A stretch of DNA of 18,506 nucleotides from an uncultured Eubacterium sp. (GTDB taxonomy: Bacteria; Bacillota; Clostridia; Lachnospirales; Lachnospiraceae), in contig URYE01000056.1 in NCBI GenBank assembly GCA_900551945.1, positions 1 through 18,506 on the forward strand, in the 5' to 3' direction. Below, piece by piece: positions 6,575 through 14,282 of the stretch (position 1 is the stretch's first letter; each line of letters opens with the position of its first letter). The translations under genes and the position numbers were made by a program. The notes beneath the pieces were generated by a model. The model was given only the letters and a program-made list of their open reading frames with translations. It did not search any database and was not told the DNA's origin.

Positions 6575-7327
6575 TTAGTTAAACTGTGCGTCTTGTGATG
6601 TCTTTGTATTGACTAATTCTATAAGCCCTGGCTGTGCGTCTTTGTAAGTATTAAATGTTGAAGCCTGAACTGCGAAACCTGTTACTTTAATATTAAATGT
6701 TGGAAGTGTTCCTGCGTCTACAATATTTCCGTCTTGGTCTTTATAAATAATTGTTGGGTCATATTCATCTGTTTTTACATCAATTACTTCAATCTTGTTA
6801 CCATCAGCATCACACTTATATATTGTTGTTGTCTTTGCTAGTGTTGACCATTCCTCCGTAATCTGAGCATTAACCTTTACATTGTTAAATAAAGCATCCG
6901 TTGATTCTCCTGCTTTTACGGCTGTTTTATATATCCATATTTCACTACCGTCTGAGTTTTGAGCTACTTTTTCCCAATCATCTTCATTATAATCTGTAAT
7001 TTCAGCATATTTCTTAAAGTCAGTAGCACTCATAGGATCACCCAAATTATCAGTATAATCAACCTTGATAGCCATATAAATAGCTTCATCAGAGTCATTT
7101 GTCATAACCGGGTTCTTTCTAATTACATCACCCGGAATATAGTTTTTACCAGAGTCTTCTGTCCACTCGGTTTCTGTAAGTGTTGTACTGATATTTTTAG
7201 AAGATGTAAATGTATTTGTCTTAGTTTCAGTTACAGAATTAAGATATGCAAGTGTTCCCCCTGTTGCAAGCCCTGCTGATAAAACCATTGCAGCCGCTGT
7301 TAAAGTAATTCTTTTTGACTTTTTCAT
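6575..7327 (-). CDS. SipW-type signal peptide protein, TasA/BsaA/camelysin-like
   Basis: A 250-aa exported protein, middle member of three. The signal region, MKKSKRITLTAAAMVLSAGLATGGTLAYL, ends in the SipW-type GGTLAY motif. TNTFTSSKNISTTLTETEW, YIPGDVIRKNPVMTNDSDEAIYMAIKVDY and the C-terminal LPTFNIKVTGFAVQAS follow. The last stretch is nearly identical in plan to LPNFNIKVTAYAVQAY of the upstream gene, showing recent duplication or shared function. A variable acidic stretch (about residues 170-210) separates the two conserved parts. The start ATG 7325-7327 has GGAGG nine bases upstream, and the gene lies 27 bp from the preceding one, so they are co-transcribed. A cell-surface or matrix role is inferred from the family. 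Confidence 0.85.
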   Translation of the reverse strand: MKKSKRITLTAAAMVLSAGLATGGTLAYLNSVTETKTNTFTSSKNISTTLTETEWTEDSGKNYIPGDVIRKNPVMTNDSDEAIYMAIKVDYTDNLGDPMSATDFKKYAEITDYNEDDWEKVAQNSDGSEIWIYKTAVKAGESTDALFNNVKVNAQITEEWSTLAKTTTIYKCDADGNKIEVIDVKTDEYDPTIIYKDQDGNIVDAGTLPTFNIKVTGFAVQASTFNTYKDAQPGLIELVNTKTSQDAQFN

Positions 7328-7354
7328 AAAAAATTGCCTCCAAATATTTTAATA

Positions 7355-8044
7355 TTACAGCTCGTTAGCTGTCACTAATTCATTTAATGCTGTCTTAGCT
7401 TCTTCCATTGAAATGCCGTAAGCCTGAACAGCATAGGCTGTTACCTTAATATTAAAATTAGGTAACAGATGTGTATTTTCATCTTGTGTAAGATCAGCGC
7501 TTAAATGTACATTTGTAAATAAAGGTTCTGTAACATTTTCAAGAACAGTTGTTGAAGCATCATCTTGTGTAAGAATGTTCTTGTACATATAGACAACACT
7601 TTTTCCATATTCACCGGTATCATTTTCCTTGTCAGTTTCCTCAGTCCCGATATAAACCCATGAATTTGAAAAATCAATTCCCATCTGGTCATCATTTGCT
7701 CCCCTATCAAGATACAACCTTCTAAATTCGCCAAATGATAACTCGTTTTCTTCATCATAATACTGAACTTTTAATGCTACATAAGATGAAACACTGTTAT
7801 CACTAAGCGTAACTGTTGGGTCTTTGTCAATTACCTGTCCTGGCACATAAGCTGATGCCTGCTCCTTTCCATGCTCTTGCCAGTTAGGCTCTGTCAATGT
7901 GATTTTAATTTCTTTATCTGATTGAAATGTGTTGGTTGCCGTTGGCGTTACTGAACTTAATAGTGAATATGTAACACCCACCCCAGCTAATATTAAGATT
8001 GTTACAACACTAACAACCAACAATATCATTCGCCTTTTCTTCAT
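7355..8044 (-). CDS. SipW-type signal peptide protein, TasA/BsaA-like, first of three
   Basis: A 229-aa exported protein. The N-terminal hydrophobic segment (MILLVVSVVTILILAGVGVTYSLLSS) is longer than in its two neighbours and lacks the exact GGTLAY motif (it has GVTYSLLSS), so cleavage may differ or the segment may be retained as an anchor. TNTFQSDKEIKITLTEPNW, YVPGQVIDKDPTVTLSDNSVSSYVALKVQYY and LPNFNIKVTAYAVQAYG place it in the same family. The ATG at 8042-8044 is preferred: AAGGAAG upstream is seven bases away, while the GTG directly before it (8045-8047) is only four. It is the first gene of the likely three-gene operon ending at the 5740-5787 terminator. Confidence 0.82.
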   Translation of the reverse strand: MKKRRMILLVVSVVTILILAGVGVTYSLLSSVTPTATNTFQSDKEIKITLTEPNWQEHGKEQASAYVPGQVIDKDPTVTLSDNSVSSYVALKVQYYDEENELSFGEFRRLYLDRGANDDQMGIDFSNSWVYIGTEETDKENDTGEYGKSVVYMYKNILTQDDASTTVLENVTEPLFTNVHLSADLTQDENTHLLPNFNIKVTAYAVQAYGISMEEAKTALNELVTANEL

Positions 8045-8095
8045 CACAGTGCTTCCTTTCTTTATTTACTTTACGTTGTTATTATGCGCCATGTA

Positions 8096-8150
8096 AGTCA
8101 CAAGGCAGTCACATAGGAAAAATTTGGAAATATATTTTTAAATTATTATA
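8096..8150 (-). promoter_or_regulatory. candidate promoter and direct-repeat site of the SipW-type operon
   Basis: On the minus strand a perfect TATAAT lies at 8145-8150, but no good -35 hexamer is present at 17 bases. Downstream of it TGTGACT occurs twice, at 8107-8113 and 8096-8102, one helical turn (11 bases) apart, as a regulator site might. This is weak evidence. Confidence 0.35.
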
Positions 8151-8162
8151 CAAACTGTTAAA

Positions 8163-8239
8163 AACACACTCTACAAGTTACCACGACAATTACCAATGTC
8201 TTATAAAACTATAGATTTTTTCGTTGTTTGCAAAAAAAG
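8163..8239 (-). repeat. dispersed intergenic repeat family 1, copy E
   Basis: Minus-strand TTTTTTTGCAAACAACGA begins inside the terminator T-tract of the esterase gene. It continues to ACATTGGTAATTGTCG and GGTAACTTG, aligning with the other three copies. This is the most diverged copy. Confidence 0.45.
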
Positions 8240-8277
8240 ATATTAGCTAAAAATGTTATATTTTAACTAATATCTTT
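8232..8277 (-). terminator. Rho-independent terminator downstream of the esterase gene
   Basis: AAAGATATTAG (8236-8246) pairs with CTAATATCTTT (8267-8277), with more A-T pairing inward. On the minus strand it is followed by TTTTTTT (8232-8238). It lies after a second inverted repeat (8300-8380) and ends the esterase transcript. Confidence 0.75.
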
Positions 8278-8299
8278 ATATAGTAATATTATTTATCAT

Positions 8300-8380
8300 T
8301 TGAGTTTCCGCATTTTGCATTACTGTTTATATACTATTGATATCTTCACAATTTTACAAATGCAAAATGTGGAAACTCAA
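8300..8380. repeat. 81-bp inverted repeat, MITE-like or second terminator
   Basis: TTGAGTTTCCGCATTTTGCAT (8300-8320) is repeated inverted at 8360-8380 with a single G/A difference, around a 39-base AT-rich centre. It begins 4 bp past the esterase stop. It has no T-tract, so it may be a small mobile element or a message-stabilising hairpin rather than a terminator. Confidence 0.6.
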
Positions 8381-8384
8381 GTAT

Positions 8385-9341
8385 TTATCGGAATATTCTC
8401 CTTGCAAAATTATAAAGTCCATTTTGCCATACTGCGCCTTCATGTCCACCCGGCATTTCATAATAAATATAATCTATATTATACTTATCAAACATTTCTG
8501 TAAATTCTCTTACTCCGTCTATAAATGGATCTTCTACTCCTACTTGATATAATAAAAGCTTATAATTATTTTGTAACTTAGTATAGTCAAAGTCCTTTAA
8601 AACACCAGCAGCCCATTCTTCATCTTTAAAAATTCCATTTGTAGCAGAAAAACCACCTATATATCCAAACTGTGTAGGATACTTAAACCCAATATATGAA
8701 GCTTCTCTACCACCTAACGAATATCCCGCTATTGCAGTATTTTCCTTACCTGTCTTTACTGAATAGTTATTATTAATAATTGGCATAAGATTATTTTCAA
8801 GCTCATCTATAAAATTATCATATTGTGCTGTAAGCTCATAAAATGATAGTCCATCTTCTGAGTCGTACTGCTCAGATGTAAACACTGTTGGACATACAAC
8901 TATCATATCAGGCGCATCATAGTCATAATGTGCATTTTGAACTATATATTGTGCTCCCATTACACCCCAATTTTGATAATCCCCACTCATTCCATGCAAA
9001 AGATATAATACGGGATATTGTTGCTCACTACTATATCCATAAGGGAGAATAACATTTGCCTTTTTATATTTATGTGATACTGTTGAATAGTACTCAATCT
9101 CTGTAGTTTCACCATATAACCTACCATCATGAGGTTCAAGATAATGAGCAGGCGTATCATAATTAGTATCACTGTGAATATCATAAGAACTAATTTGAGT
9201 ATTAGGTTGTGTAGAATTTACACTCTCCTTTGTAGTCTGTAAATAACTCTCACTATCCGCCGTATTAGCCGCACAACCACCAAGCATTACCGCCGACAAT
9301 GCAACTACAGATATTGCCTTATATAACTTAGTCCTTCTCAT
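8385..9341 (-). CDS. lipoprotein esterase of the Esterase D / feruloyl esterase-like alpha/beta-hydrolase family
   Basis: A 318-aa surface lipoprotein. The signal ends in lipobox LGGC (lipidated Cys23). The hydrolase domain starts near residue 75 with EIEYYSTVSHKYKKANVILP and VLYLLHGMSGDYQNW (oxyanion-loop region). The nucleophile is Ser208 in GYSLGG, the likely acid is Asp271 in VGVEDPF, and the base is His300 in PGGHEGAVW: a complete triad. The family includes feruloyl and acetyl-xylan esterases and S-formylglutathione hydrolases. A carbohydrate-ester substrate is plausible for a secreted lipoprotein but not shown. The start is ATG 9339-9341, with GGAGG five bases upstream; an ATG at 9371 lies before this site and is not used. 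No polysaccharide genes are adjacent. Confidence 0.88.
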   Translation of the reverse strand: MRRTKLYKAISVVALSAVMLGGCAANTADSESYLQTTKESVNSTQPNTQISSYDIHSDTNYDTPAHYLEPHDGRLYGETTEIEYYSTVSHKYKKANVILPYGYSSEQQYPVLYLLHGMSGDYQNWGVMGAQYIVQNAHYDYDAPDMIVVCPTVFTSEQYDSEDGLSFYELTAQYDNFIDELENNLMPIINNNYSVKTGKENTAIAGYSLGGREASYIGFKYPTQFGYIGGFSATNGIFKDEEWAAGVLKDFDYTKLQNNYKLLLYQVGVEDPFIDGVREFTEMFDKYNIDYIYYEMPGGHEGAVWQNGLYNFARRIFR

Positions 9342-9477
9342 AAGTCCCTCCTTTTCATTTTTCATATACAATATAATTGTACATTACTTGTGTTTATATT
9401 CTAAAATACCAAAAAAACATCAAAATTAAAAGCCCACTATTCCCCATTTTTATATTTTCTATTTCAATAACTTTCCG

Positions 9478-9585
9478 TAAGATAACAGTATTATATAAAC
9501 ATAAATGCACCATTAAAAAGAACTGTTATATATATTTGTATGACAACAGCGAACACCCTTGTTCGATGATGGCATACAAATATAG
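9478..9585 (-). repeat. dispersed repeat family 2, copy B, with long hairpin
   Basis: About 105 bp resembling 16209-16313 at roughly 80 percent by eye (shared TAAGATAACAGTATTA, ATAAATGCACYATTAAAAA, TATTTGTATGACA, TTCGATGAT, GCATA). Part of it, 9532-9583, folds into a hairpin: ATATTTGTATG at each end with inner CGAACA/TGTTCG, arms about 24 nt, loop CCCT. The rest of 9342-9765 holds no gene apart from the terminator at 9651-9690 and an unclear esterase promoter. Confidence 0.6.
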
Positions 9586-9650
9586 GAAATTGTACTTTCA
9601 CTGGTGTGTGAATGATTTATCTAATATTGATATCTTTCACAACCTAAAAT

Positions 9651-9690
9651 ACAAAAAAGACAGTATGCCATTACAAAACACACTGTCTTT
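9651..9690 (-). terminator. Rho-independent terminator of the DUF3793-DUF2325 operon
   Basis: AAAGACAGT (9656-9664) pairs with ACTGTCTTT (9682-9690). On the minus strand it is followed by TTTTTT and TATTTT. It lies 75 bp past the DUF2325 stop. Confidence 0.8.
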
Positions 9691-9765
9691 AATATCCAAT
9701 ATTTAATAACATAATCTTACACAAATGCTTAAAACCCACTTCTCTTATTTTAATAAAACCCAATC

Positions 9766-10044
9766 CTAACAAACCTGTTCAAGAATACTTGATAACGCAT
9801 TTCCACTACTATTATGACATCTTATAATATCAGCATTACACTTTTCAGCTTCTGTCACAGCAGTTCTTACCATTTTATGAGATACAGTATTTGTAAATAA
9901 AATCATCACATCAGGCGAACCAATATGATTACTAAAATTACCACTCATGTGAGTAAAAATCTTCACCTTACAATTAAAAGCCTTACATATTTTCTTATAT
10001 TGACATACCATTCTATCATGTCCACCTACAATAACAACACTCAT
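9766..10044 (-). CDS. DUF2325 domain protein
   Basis: A 92-aa protein of the DUF2325 family. It is recognised by the N-terminal MSVVIVGGHDRMVCQYKKIC, the central SPDVMILFTNTVSHKM and the C-terminal IIRCHNSSGNAL; the cysteine and histidine residues (Cys15, Cys20, Cys25, Cys69, Cys78, His80) may bind metal. The family has no established biochemical role. The start is ATG 10042-10044, with GGAGG six bases upstream; the open frame extends 13 codons further but without a ribosome site. It follows the DUF3793 gene by 88 bp and shares its terminator, so the two form an operon beside the Feo genes. An iron or redox role is an inference from this context. Confidence 0.85.
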   Translation of the reverse strand: MSVVIVGGHDRMVCQYKKICKAFNCKVKIFTHMSGNFSNHIGSPDVMILFTNTVSHKMVRTAVTEAEKCNADIIRCHNSSGNALSSILEQVC

Positions 10045-10132
10045 ATTATTCCTCCATTCTTGCGTATACTTAAAATTTAACATATATTTTCAATCAACTT
10101 CATTAATTGCTAATTACACTATTACTGCTAAA

Positions 10133-10747
10133 TTAACCTACACATTCCATTTTTCTTGATAATATTTTTTTATAAATTAAAGACATATCCATGCCACTTG
10201 ATACCATACTTATAACTTGCTCTGTTGCTTTATCATACTTTTTGAAAAGCTCCTTTTTTTCATTAACATTTTCATATACTTTCCAATATCCTGAATATAA
10301 ATAATCTTTTCCCTTATTTTCTACAAAGCCCTTTACATCTTCTATTGGATACCCCAAAAGAAGACCCATTTCATGAGGAAAATCTTCATGATTATCCATA
10401 TAACTTGCATATCTTAACTTAAAACGATTAAGAATACTATCTAATGAAAAATCAGTATAACCCTCACTTTTTAAGAACGCATAAACAGGTTCACTTAAAA
10501 TATACTTTTCAAGTTCAGCCTTTCTGTATATTAGATAAGTCACACCTTTTTTGCCTGTGCATAATTTACATATCATCATATCAGAATTACACATAACGTC
10601 ATTGAGCTTTTTTTCACAATCCCAATTAATACATAAAAGATTAGCTATCTTTACCCCCGCAATTACTGGTGCGCATTGTAATGCTAATTGTGTTCTTATA
10701 TTGTGAAAATTAAGCTCTTTAAATATACAGAAAACCTCCTGACTCAT
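10133..10747 (-). CDS. DUF3793 family protein
   Basis: A 204-aa soluble protein. The conserved block HEMGLLLGYPIEDVKGFVENKGKDYLYSGYWKVY (about residues 124-157) identifies DUF3793, a clostridial family of unknown function. The N-terminal half carries ALQCAPVIAGVKIANLL and several cysteines (Cys7, 25, 39, 44, 52, 59, 62), including C-K-L-C at 59-62, a possible metal or redox site. The start ATG 10745-10747 has AAGGGAG seven bases upstream. In clostridia this family is often near feo genes and flavodoxins (recalled, not checked). It is first in an operon with DUF2325, and a perfect palindromic operator lies 97 bp upstream of the start, so metal-responsive repression is likely. Confidence 0.85.
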   Translation of the reverse strand: MSQEVFCIFKELNFHNIRTQLALQCAPVIAGVKIANLLCINWDCEKKLNDVMCNSDMMICKLCTGKKGVTYLIYRKAELEKYILSEPVYAFLKSEGYTDFSLDSILNRFKLRYASYMDNHEDFPHEMGLLLGYPIEDVKGFVENKGKDYLYSGYWKVYENVNEKKELFKKYDKATEQVISMVSSGMDMSLIYKKILSRKMECVG

Positions 10748-10843
10748 ACATTCTCTCCCTTCTTATCTTACTGCTATCCATATCCAATACAGATTGCCTT
10801 ATATTATACTTGCCTACTATTTTGTTCGCCTTAAATAATTTTA

Positions 10844-10859
10844 GTTAGTTTCAACTAAC
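10844..10859. promoter_or_regulatory. palindromic operator GTTAGTT-TC-AACTAAC upstream of DUF3793
   Basis: A perfect 7-2-7 palindrome. The same site with one changed base occurs at 16008-16023 upstream of the ZIP transcript. A candidate minus-strand promoter (TGGAGA 10894-10899, 17-base spacer, TATTAT 10871-10876) would put it over the first transcribed bases. It resembles DtxR/MntR-type operators; the repressor is not identified. Confidence 0.6.
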
Positions 10860-10873
10860 CTTTGTCTTTTATA

Positions 10874-10910
10874 ATATCCTGCTATAAATTATTTCTCCAT
10901 AGCAGGATAT
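10874..10910. terminator. 12-bp stem hairpin after the Fur-family gene
   Basis: ATATCCTGCTAT (10874-10885) pairs perfectly with ATAGCAGGATAT (10899-10910). It lies 26 bp past the stop of the Fur-family gene but has a poor T-tract on the minus strand, so it may be a leaky terminator or part of the next promoter region. Confidence 0.5.
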
Positions 10911-10936
10911 TTATTCGTTATTTATGTTTTTAATTA

Positions 10937-11359
10937 TTAACATTCACACTGTCTTACAACAACACTTTTTAAATTTTGATTTCCAATATAACCACACTTT
11001 TTCAAGCCCTGTGTTATAACTTGGTTCCACATTTTTGCTGATAAATGATATTCTGTATTATCATCTAAACGAACTGTGCATACATTATCTTTTTCACATG
11101 CCTGTTCACATGATATTTTATACATATTCTTTCTATTGATTGCACCAATTGACTCCAATGTATTTATCATTCTATAAACTGTTGCCGTTCCAATGCTTTT
11201 ATCTTGTTTCAAGGCTTTATAATAAATCTCTTTACAGCAGGCACATTCTTCTTCAAGAATAATATCTAATAGCATAAGTCTTTGTCTTGTAATTCTACAG
11301 TGTCTACTCTTTAACATCTCGACAATCTGTTCTTTTTTCATTTCATTAGTCTGACACAT
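10937..11359 (-). CDS. divergent Fur family transcriptional regulator
   Basis: A 140-aa protein with a clear Fur-type winged-helix domain: HCRITRQRLMLLDIIL (20-35), KEIYYKALKQDKSIGTATVYRMINTLESIGAINR (43-76). Fur proteins are metal-dependent repressors of iron, zinc, manganese or peroxide genes. The C-terminal dimer and metal domain is short and atypical: the usual H-x-H-x-x-C-x-x-C sites are missing, and instead there are scattered cysteines (84, 88, 94, 122, 138, 140) ending in QCEC, with YHLSAKMW at 104-111. The start is ATG 11357-11359, with GGAGG five bases upstream; the frame is open 13 codons further, without a site. It sits downstream of the FeoB partner gene and is likely part of the iron module. 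The ligand and targets are uncertain. Confidence 0.83.
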   Translation of the reverse strand: MCQTNEMKKEQIVEMLKSRHCRITRQRLMLLDIILEEECACCKEIYYKALKQDKSIGTATVYRMINTLESIGAINRKNMYKISCEQACEKDNVCTVRLDDNTEYHLSAKMWNQVITQGLKKCGYIGNQNLKSVVVRQCEC

Positions 11360-11458
11360 ACTTACCTCCATGCCTGCGCAATACTGCGCCATATTCAAGT
11401 CATTTATACTAATATAAATGTGTATATCATAAAAACTTAATTGTTATCCGTACAATAA

Positions 11459-11602
11459 TTAATGACAATGTCCTCCATTACAATGACTGCAATCTCCATC
11501 ACAACCTAATATTGACTTACCATTTTTCTTGCCCTTTATCATACTTCTTATAATAAGAGCAACTATAACTAAAAGAATTATACCTACAATTAAAGTTCCC
11601 AT
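11459..11602 (-). CDS. FeoB-associated Cys-rich membrane protein, 47 aa
   Basis: A short gene encoding one N-terminal membrane helix (residues 2-20, GTLIVGIILLVIVALIIR), a basic linker (MIKGKKNGK) and a cysteine/histidine tail, GCDGDCSHCNGGHCH (33-47), with four Cys and three His. This is the FeoB-associated Cys-rich membrane protein family, small partners of the ferrous-iron transporter FeoB that may replace FeoC. The start ATG 11600-11602 has GAGGA at 11608-11612, five bases upstream. It follows feoB by about 100 bp and precedes the Fur-family gene. Metal delivery or gating is the presumed role; direct evidence for the family is limited. Confidence 0.9.
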   Translation of the reverse strand: MGTLIVGIILLVIVALIIRSMIKGKKNGKSILGCDGDCSHCNGGHCH

Positions 11603-11639
11603 AATAATCCTCTTTTCTACATAAATAATCTACAAATAT

Positions 11640-11695
11640 AATTAAGTCCCCATCCCCATTTATTGCTTTTTTAAATAGAAGCTAGGGACTTAATT
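11640..11695 (-). terminator. inverted repeat between feoB and the Cys-rich partner gene
   Basis: AATTAAGTCCC (11640-11650) pairs perfectly with GGGACTTAATT (11685-11695) across a 34-nt interior. It starts 8 bp past the feoB stop but lacks a T-tract on the minus strand, so it more likely moderates or protects the feoB message than ends it. Confidence 0.4.
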
Positions 11696-11702
11696 TATAA
11701 TA

Positions 11703-14084
11703 TTAAACTGCCTTTGATACCTTGTTATTTACAACAAGTTTGTCACTTTCCTTATATGGTCTTACAAGAAAATAGATAAATGCAATTACAATAAGGAATG
11801 CAACTATTGTTCCGAAACCAAATGTACCATAAAGAATAAGTGAACCAATCTGATTAACACATAATGCTACAAGGTAAGCAAAACCACACTGATAACCGAT
11901 AGCAAATGCAAACCACTTACCATTGTTCATTTCTCTCTTGATAGCACCCATAGCTGCGAAGCAAGGAGCACATAAAAGGTTGAATACAAGGAAAGCATAA
12001 GCTCCAACTGCTGTTAATGTTGTAGCAAGTTCACCCCATACCTGAACACCGTTTTCTGCAACTTCACCGAAACCATAAAGTACACCGAATGTACCAACTA
12101 CCTGTTCCTTAGCAATAAGACCAGTTACTGTAGCAACTGCCATCTTCCAATCGCCAAAACCTAATGGCTTAAAGATTGGAGCTATTACACTACCAATAGC
12201 TGCTAAGATACTTGAATCAAGCTGTTCATCATCAAGGAATGAGAATGAACCATCAGCCCAACCAAAGTGCATTAATACCCAAACAAGAATTGTTGCAAGA
12301 AGAATAATTGTACCTGCCTTCTTAATAAATGAAGAACATCTTTCCCACATACTTCTTAATACGTTACTTACTGTAGGCATATGATATGCTGGAAGTTCCA
12401 TAACGAATGGCGCTGGGTCACCAGAGAACATCTTAGTTTTCTTTAAGATGATACCTGATACTATAATTGCTATAATACCAACAAAATATGCACTTGGAGC
12501 TACCCACCATGCACCATCAAATAATGCACCAGCGATTAAAGCTATAATTGGAAGCTTTGCTCCACAAGGAATAAATGTTGTTGTCATTATAGTCATTTTT
12601 CTATCTCTGTCATTTTCAATTGTTCTTGATGCCATAACACCAGGAACACCACAACCTGTTCCGATAAGCATTGGAATAAATGACTTACCTGAAAGACCAA
12701 ACTTTCTAAAAATTCTATCCATAATAAATGCTACTCTCGCCATATAACCACATGACTCAAGAAAAGCTAAGAATATGAATAATACTATCATCTGAGGCAC
12801 GAAACCTAATACAGCACCAACACCGGCAATAATACCGTCATTGATAAGGCCTGATAACCAGTCTGCACAACCAATAGCATCTAATCCATCACCAACAAGT
12901 GTTGGAATACCAGGAATCCATACGCCATAATCTGCTGGGTCTGGTTCGTCTTCATCAGCTAATTCTTCGGCTTCTTTTGCAACATCTGATGTAATGTTTA
13001 CTGTTTCGATAACATTTTCTTCTTCATCAAGAATATCTACAGTTGTTTCGCCATCATCAATTGCTGCAACAATCTGTGTAGCTCTGTCATAATCAGCAGC
13101 GGCATCTTCATAATCAGAAGTTCCTATGCCAAATAAATGCCAACCATCACCAAATACTCCATCATTAGCCCAATCAGTAGCCCATGTACCAACTGTTGAT
13201 ACTGATATAAAGTAAACAAGGAACATAACTGCCGCAAATATTGGAAGTGCGGCAAATCTGTTTGTTACAACTCTATCAATCTTATCTGATATTGTAAGCT
13301 CACCAGATTTCTTTTTAGTAACACATTCTCCAATAATAGAAGAAATATATACATATCTTTCATTTGTAATAATACTTTCTGTATCATCATCAAATTCATC
13401 TTCAAGTTGCTTAATCTCTGCTGATACATCAGGAACACTCTTCATATTTTCAACAATCTTATCATCTTTTTCAAGAAGCTTAATTGCGAAAAATCTTCTC
13501 TGACTTTCATCTATACCTGTAAGCTTGCTCTTAACAGCGTCAATAACACTTTCAACGTTCTCATCAAACTTATGTACTGGAGCAGAAGCATTCTTATTAT
13601 TAGCAGCTTTAACAGCTTTGTTTGCAGCTTCCTTAATTCCTGTACCCTTTAAAGCTGATATTTCAACAACTTCACAACCTAACTTCTTTGAAAGCTTATC
13701 AATATGAACCTTGTTACCTGTCTTTTCCATAATATCTATCATGTTGACAGCCATTACTACTGGAATACCAAGTTCCATAATCTGTGTTGAAAGATAAAGG
13801 TTTCTTTCAATGTTAGTACCATCGACAATATTAAGAATTGCGTCTGGTCTTTCATTAATAAGGTAATTTCTTGCAACAACTTCTTCCAAAGTATATGGTG
13901 ATAAAGAATATATACCAGGAAGGTCCATGATAGTCACATCATCGTGACCCTTTAACTTACCCTCTTTTTTCTCAACTGTAACACCTGGCCAGTTTCCAAC
14001 GAACTGGTTAGAGCCTGTCAGTGCATTAAACAGTGTCGTTTTACCGCAGTTGGGGTTACCTGCTAATGCGATTTTAATTGACAT
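11703..14084 (-). CDS. feoB: ferrous iron transport protein B
   Basis: FeoB imports Fe(II) across the cell membrane under anaerobic conditions. The 793-aa product begins with a G-protein domain: G1 GNPNCGKT (9-16), G2 Thr36 region, G3 DLPG (54-57), G4 NMID (114-117), G5 SAL (143-145). A helical GDI-like region (about 170-265) and the membrane domain follow, with its two Gate repeats, including GTGCGVPG (475-482) and PCGAKLPI. Between the first membrane helix and the next (about 322-385) lies a strongly acidic insertion, rich in Asp and Glu, probably extracytoplasmic. The start ATG 14082-14084 is preceded by AAGGAGA. It has its own upstream region with a DtxR-like box and follows two feoA genes. 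Confidence 0.97.
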   Translation of the reverse strand: MSIKIALAGNPNCGKTTLFNALTGSNQFVGNWPGVTVEKKEGKLKGHDDVTIMDLPGIYSLSPYTLEEVVARNYLINERPDAILNIVDGTNIERNLYLSTQIMELGIPVVMAVNMIDIMEKTGNKVHIDKLSKKLGCEVVEISALKGTGIKEAANKAVKAANNKNASAPVHKFDENVESVIDAVKSKLTGIDESQRRFFAIKLLEKDDKIVENMKSVPDVSAEIKQLEDEFDDDTESIITNERYVYISSIIGECVTKKKSGELTISDKIDRVVTNRFAALPIFAAVMFLVYFISVSTVGTWATDWANDGVFGDGWHLFGIGTSDYEDAAADYDRATQIVAAIDDGETTVDILDEEENVIETVNITSDVAKEAEELADEDEPDPADYGVWIPGIPTLVGDGLDAIGCADWLSGLINDGIIAGVGAVLGFVPQMIVLFIFLAFLESCGYMARVAFIMDRIFRKFGLSGKSFIPMLIGTGCGVPGVMASRTIENDRDRKMTIMTTTFIPCGAKLPIIALIAGALFDGAWWVAPSAYFVGIIAIIVSGIILKKTKMFSGDPAPFVMELPAYHMPTVSNVLRSMWERCSSFIKKAGTIILLATILVWVLMHFGWADGSFSFLDDEQLDSSILAAIGSVIAPIFKPLGFGDWKMAVATVTGLIAKEQVVGTFGVLYGFGEVAENGVQVWGELATTLTAVGAYAFLVFNLLCAPCFAAMGAIKREMNNGKWFAFAIGYQCGFAYLVALCVNQIGSLILYGTFGFGTIVAFLIVIAFIYFLVRPYKESDKLVVNNKVSKAV

Positions 14085-14261
14085 TTCCTATCTATCTCCT
14101 TTTCATACTCATTGTATATATAATAATTGCTATAAAAGCAATCATATACCAAAACTTTATACTAGCACATTGCGTTAAAATAGCACCAACTAACTAAGGT
14201 TTACATTAGCTTATATGTGTATCTTTGTGCTAATATTTATTTGTTTTTACTTACATAAGTA

Positions 14262-14277
14262 AGTCTAGGCTAACCTG
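14262..14277 (-). promoter_or_regulatory. DtxR/IdeR-like metal box upstream of feoB
   Basis: On the minus strand, CAGGTTAGCCTAGACT closely follows the first half and centre of the DtxR/IdeR consensus (TTAGGTTAGCCTAACCTAA), with a degenerate second half. Next to it, ACTTAC-ATAA-GTAAGT (14249-14264) is a 6-4-6 palindrome. A further half-site, TTAGTTAGTT, lies nearby at about 14189-14198. Iron or manganese repression of feoB is inferred. Confidence 0.45.
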
Positions 14278-14282
14278 CTATG

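Noticed and set aside
8300..8552. Two overlapping plus-strand open frames near the esterase end
   Set aside because: They cover an inverted repeat and the antisense of the esterase, with no ribosome site.
9377..9706. 109-aa open frame on the plus strand
   Set aside because: It crosses a dispersed repeat and a terminator hairpin, has no ribosome site and a composition typical of translated AT-rich DNA.
12448..12747. 99-aa plus-strand open frame inside feoB
   Set aside because: It is a reading-frame shadow of the well-supported feoB; the same holds for 13525-13707, 14594-14839, 15021-15218, 15507-15734 and 16514-16857.
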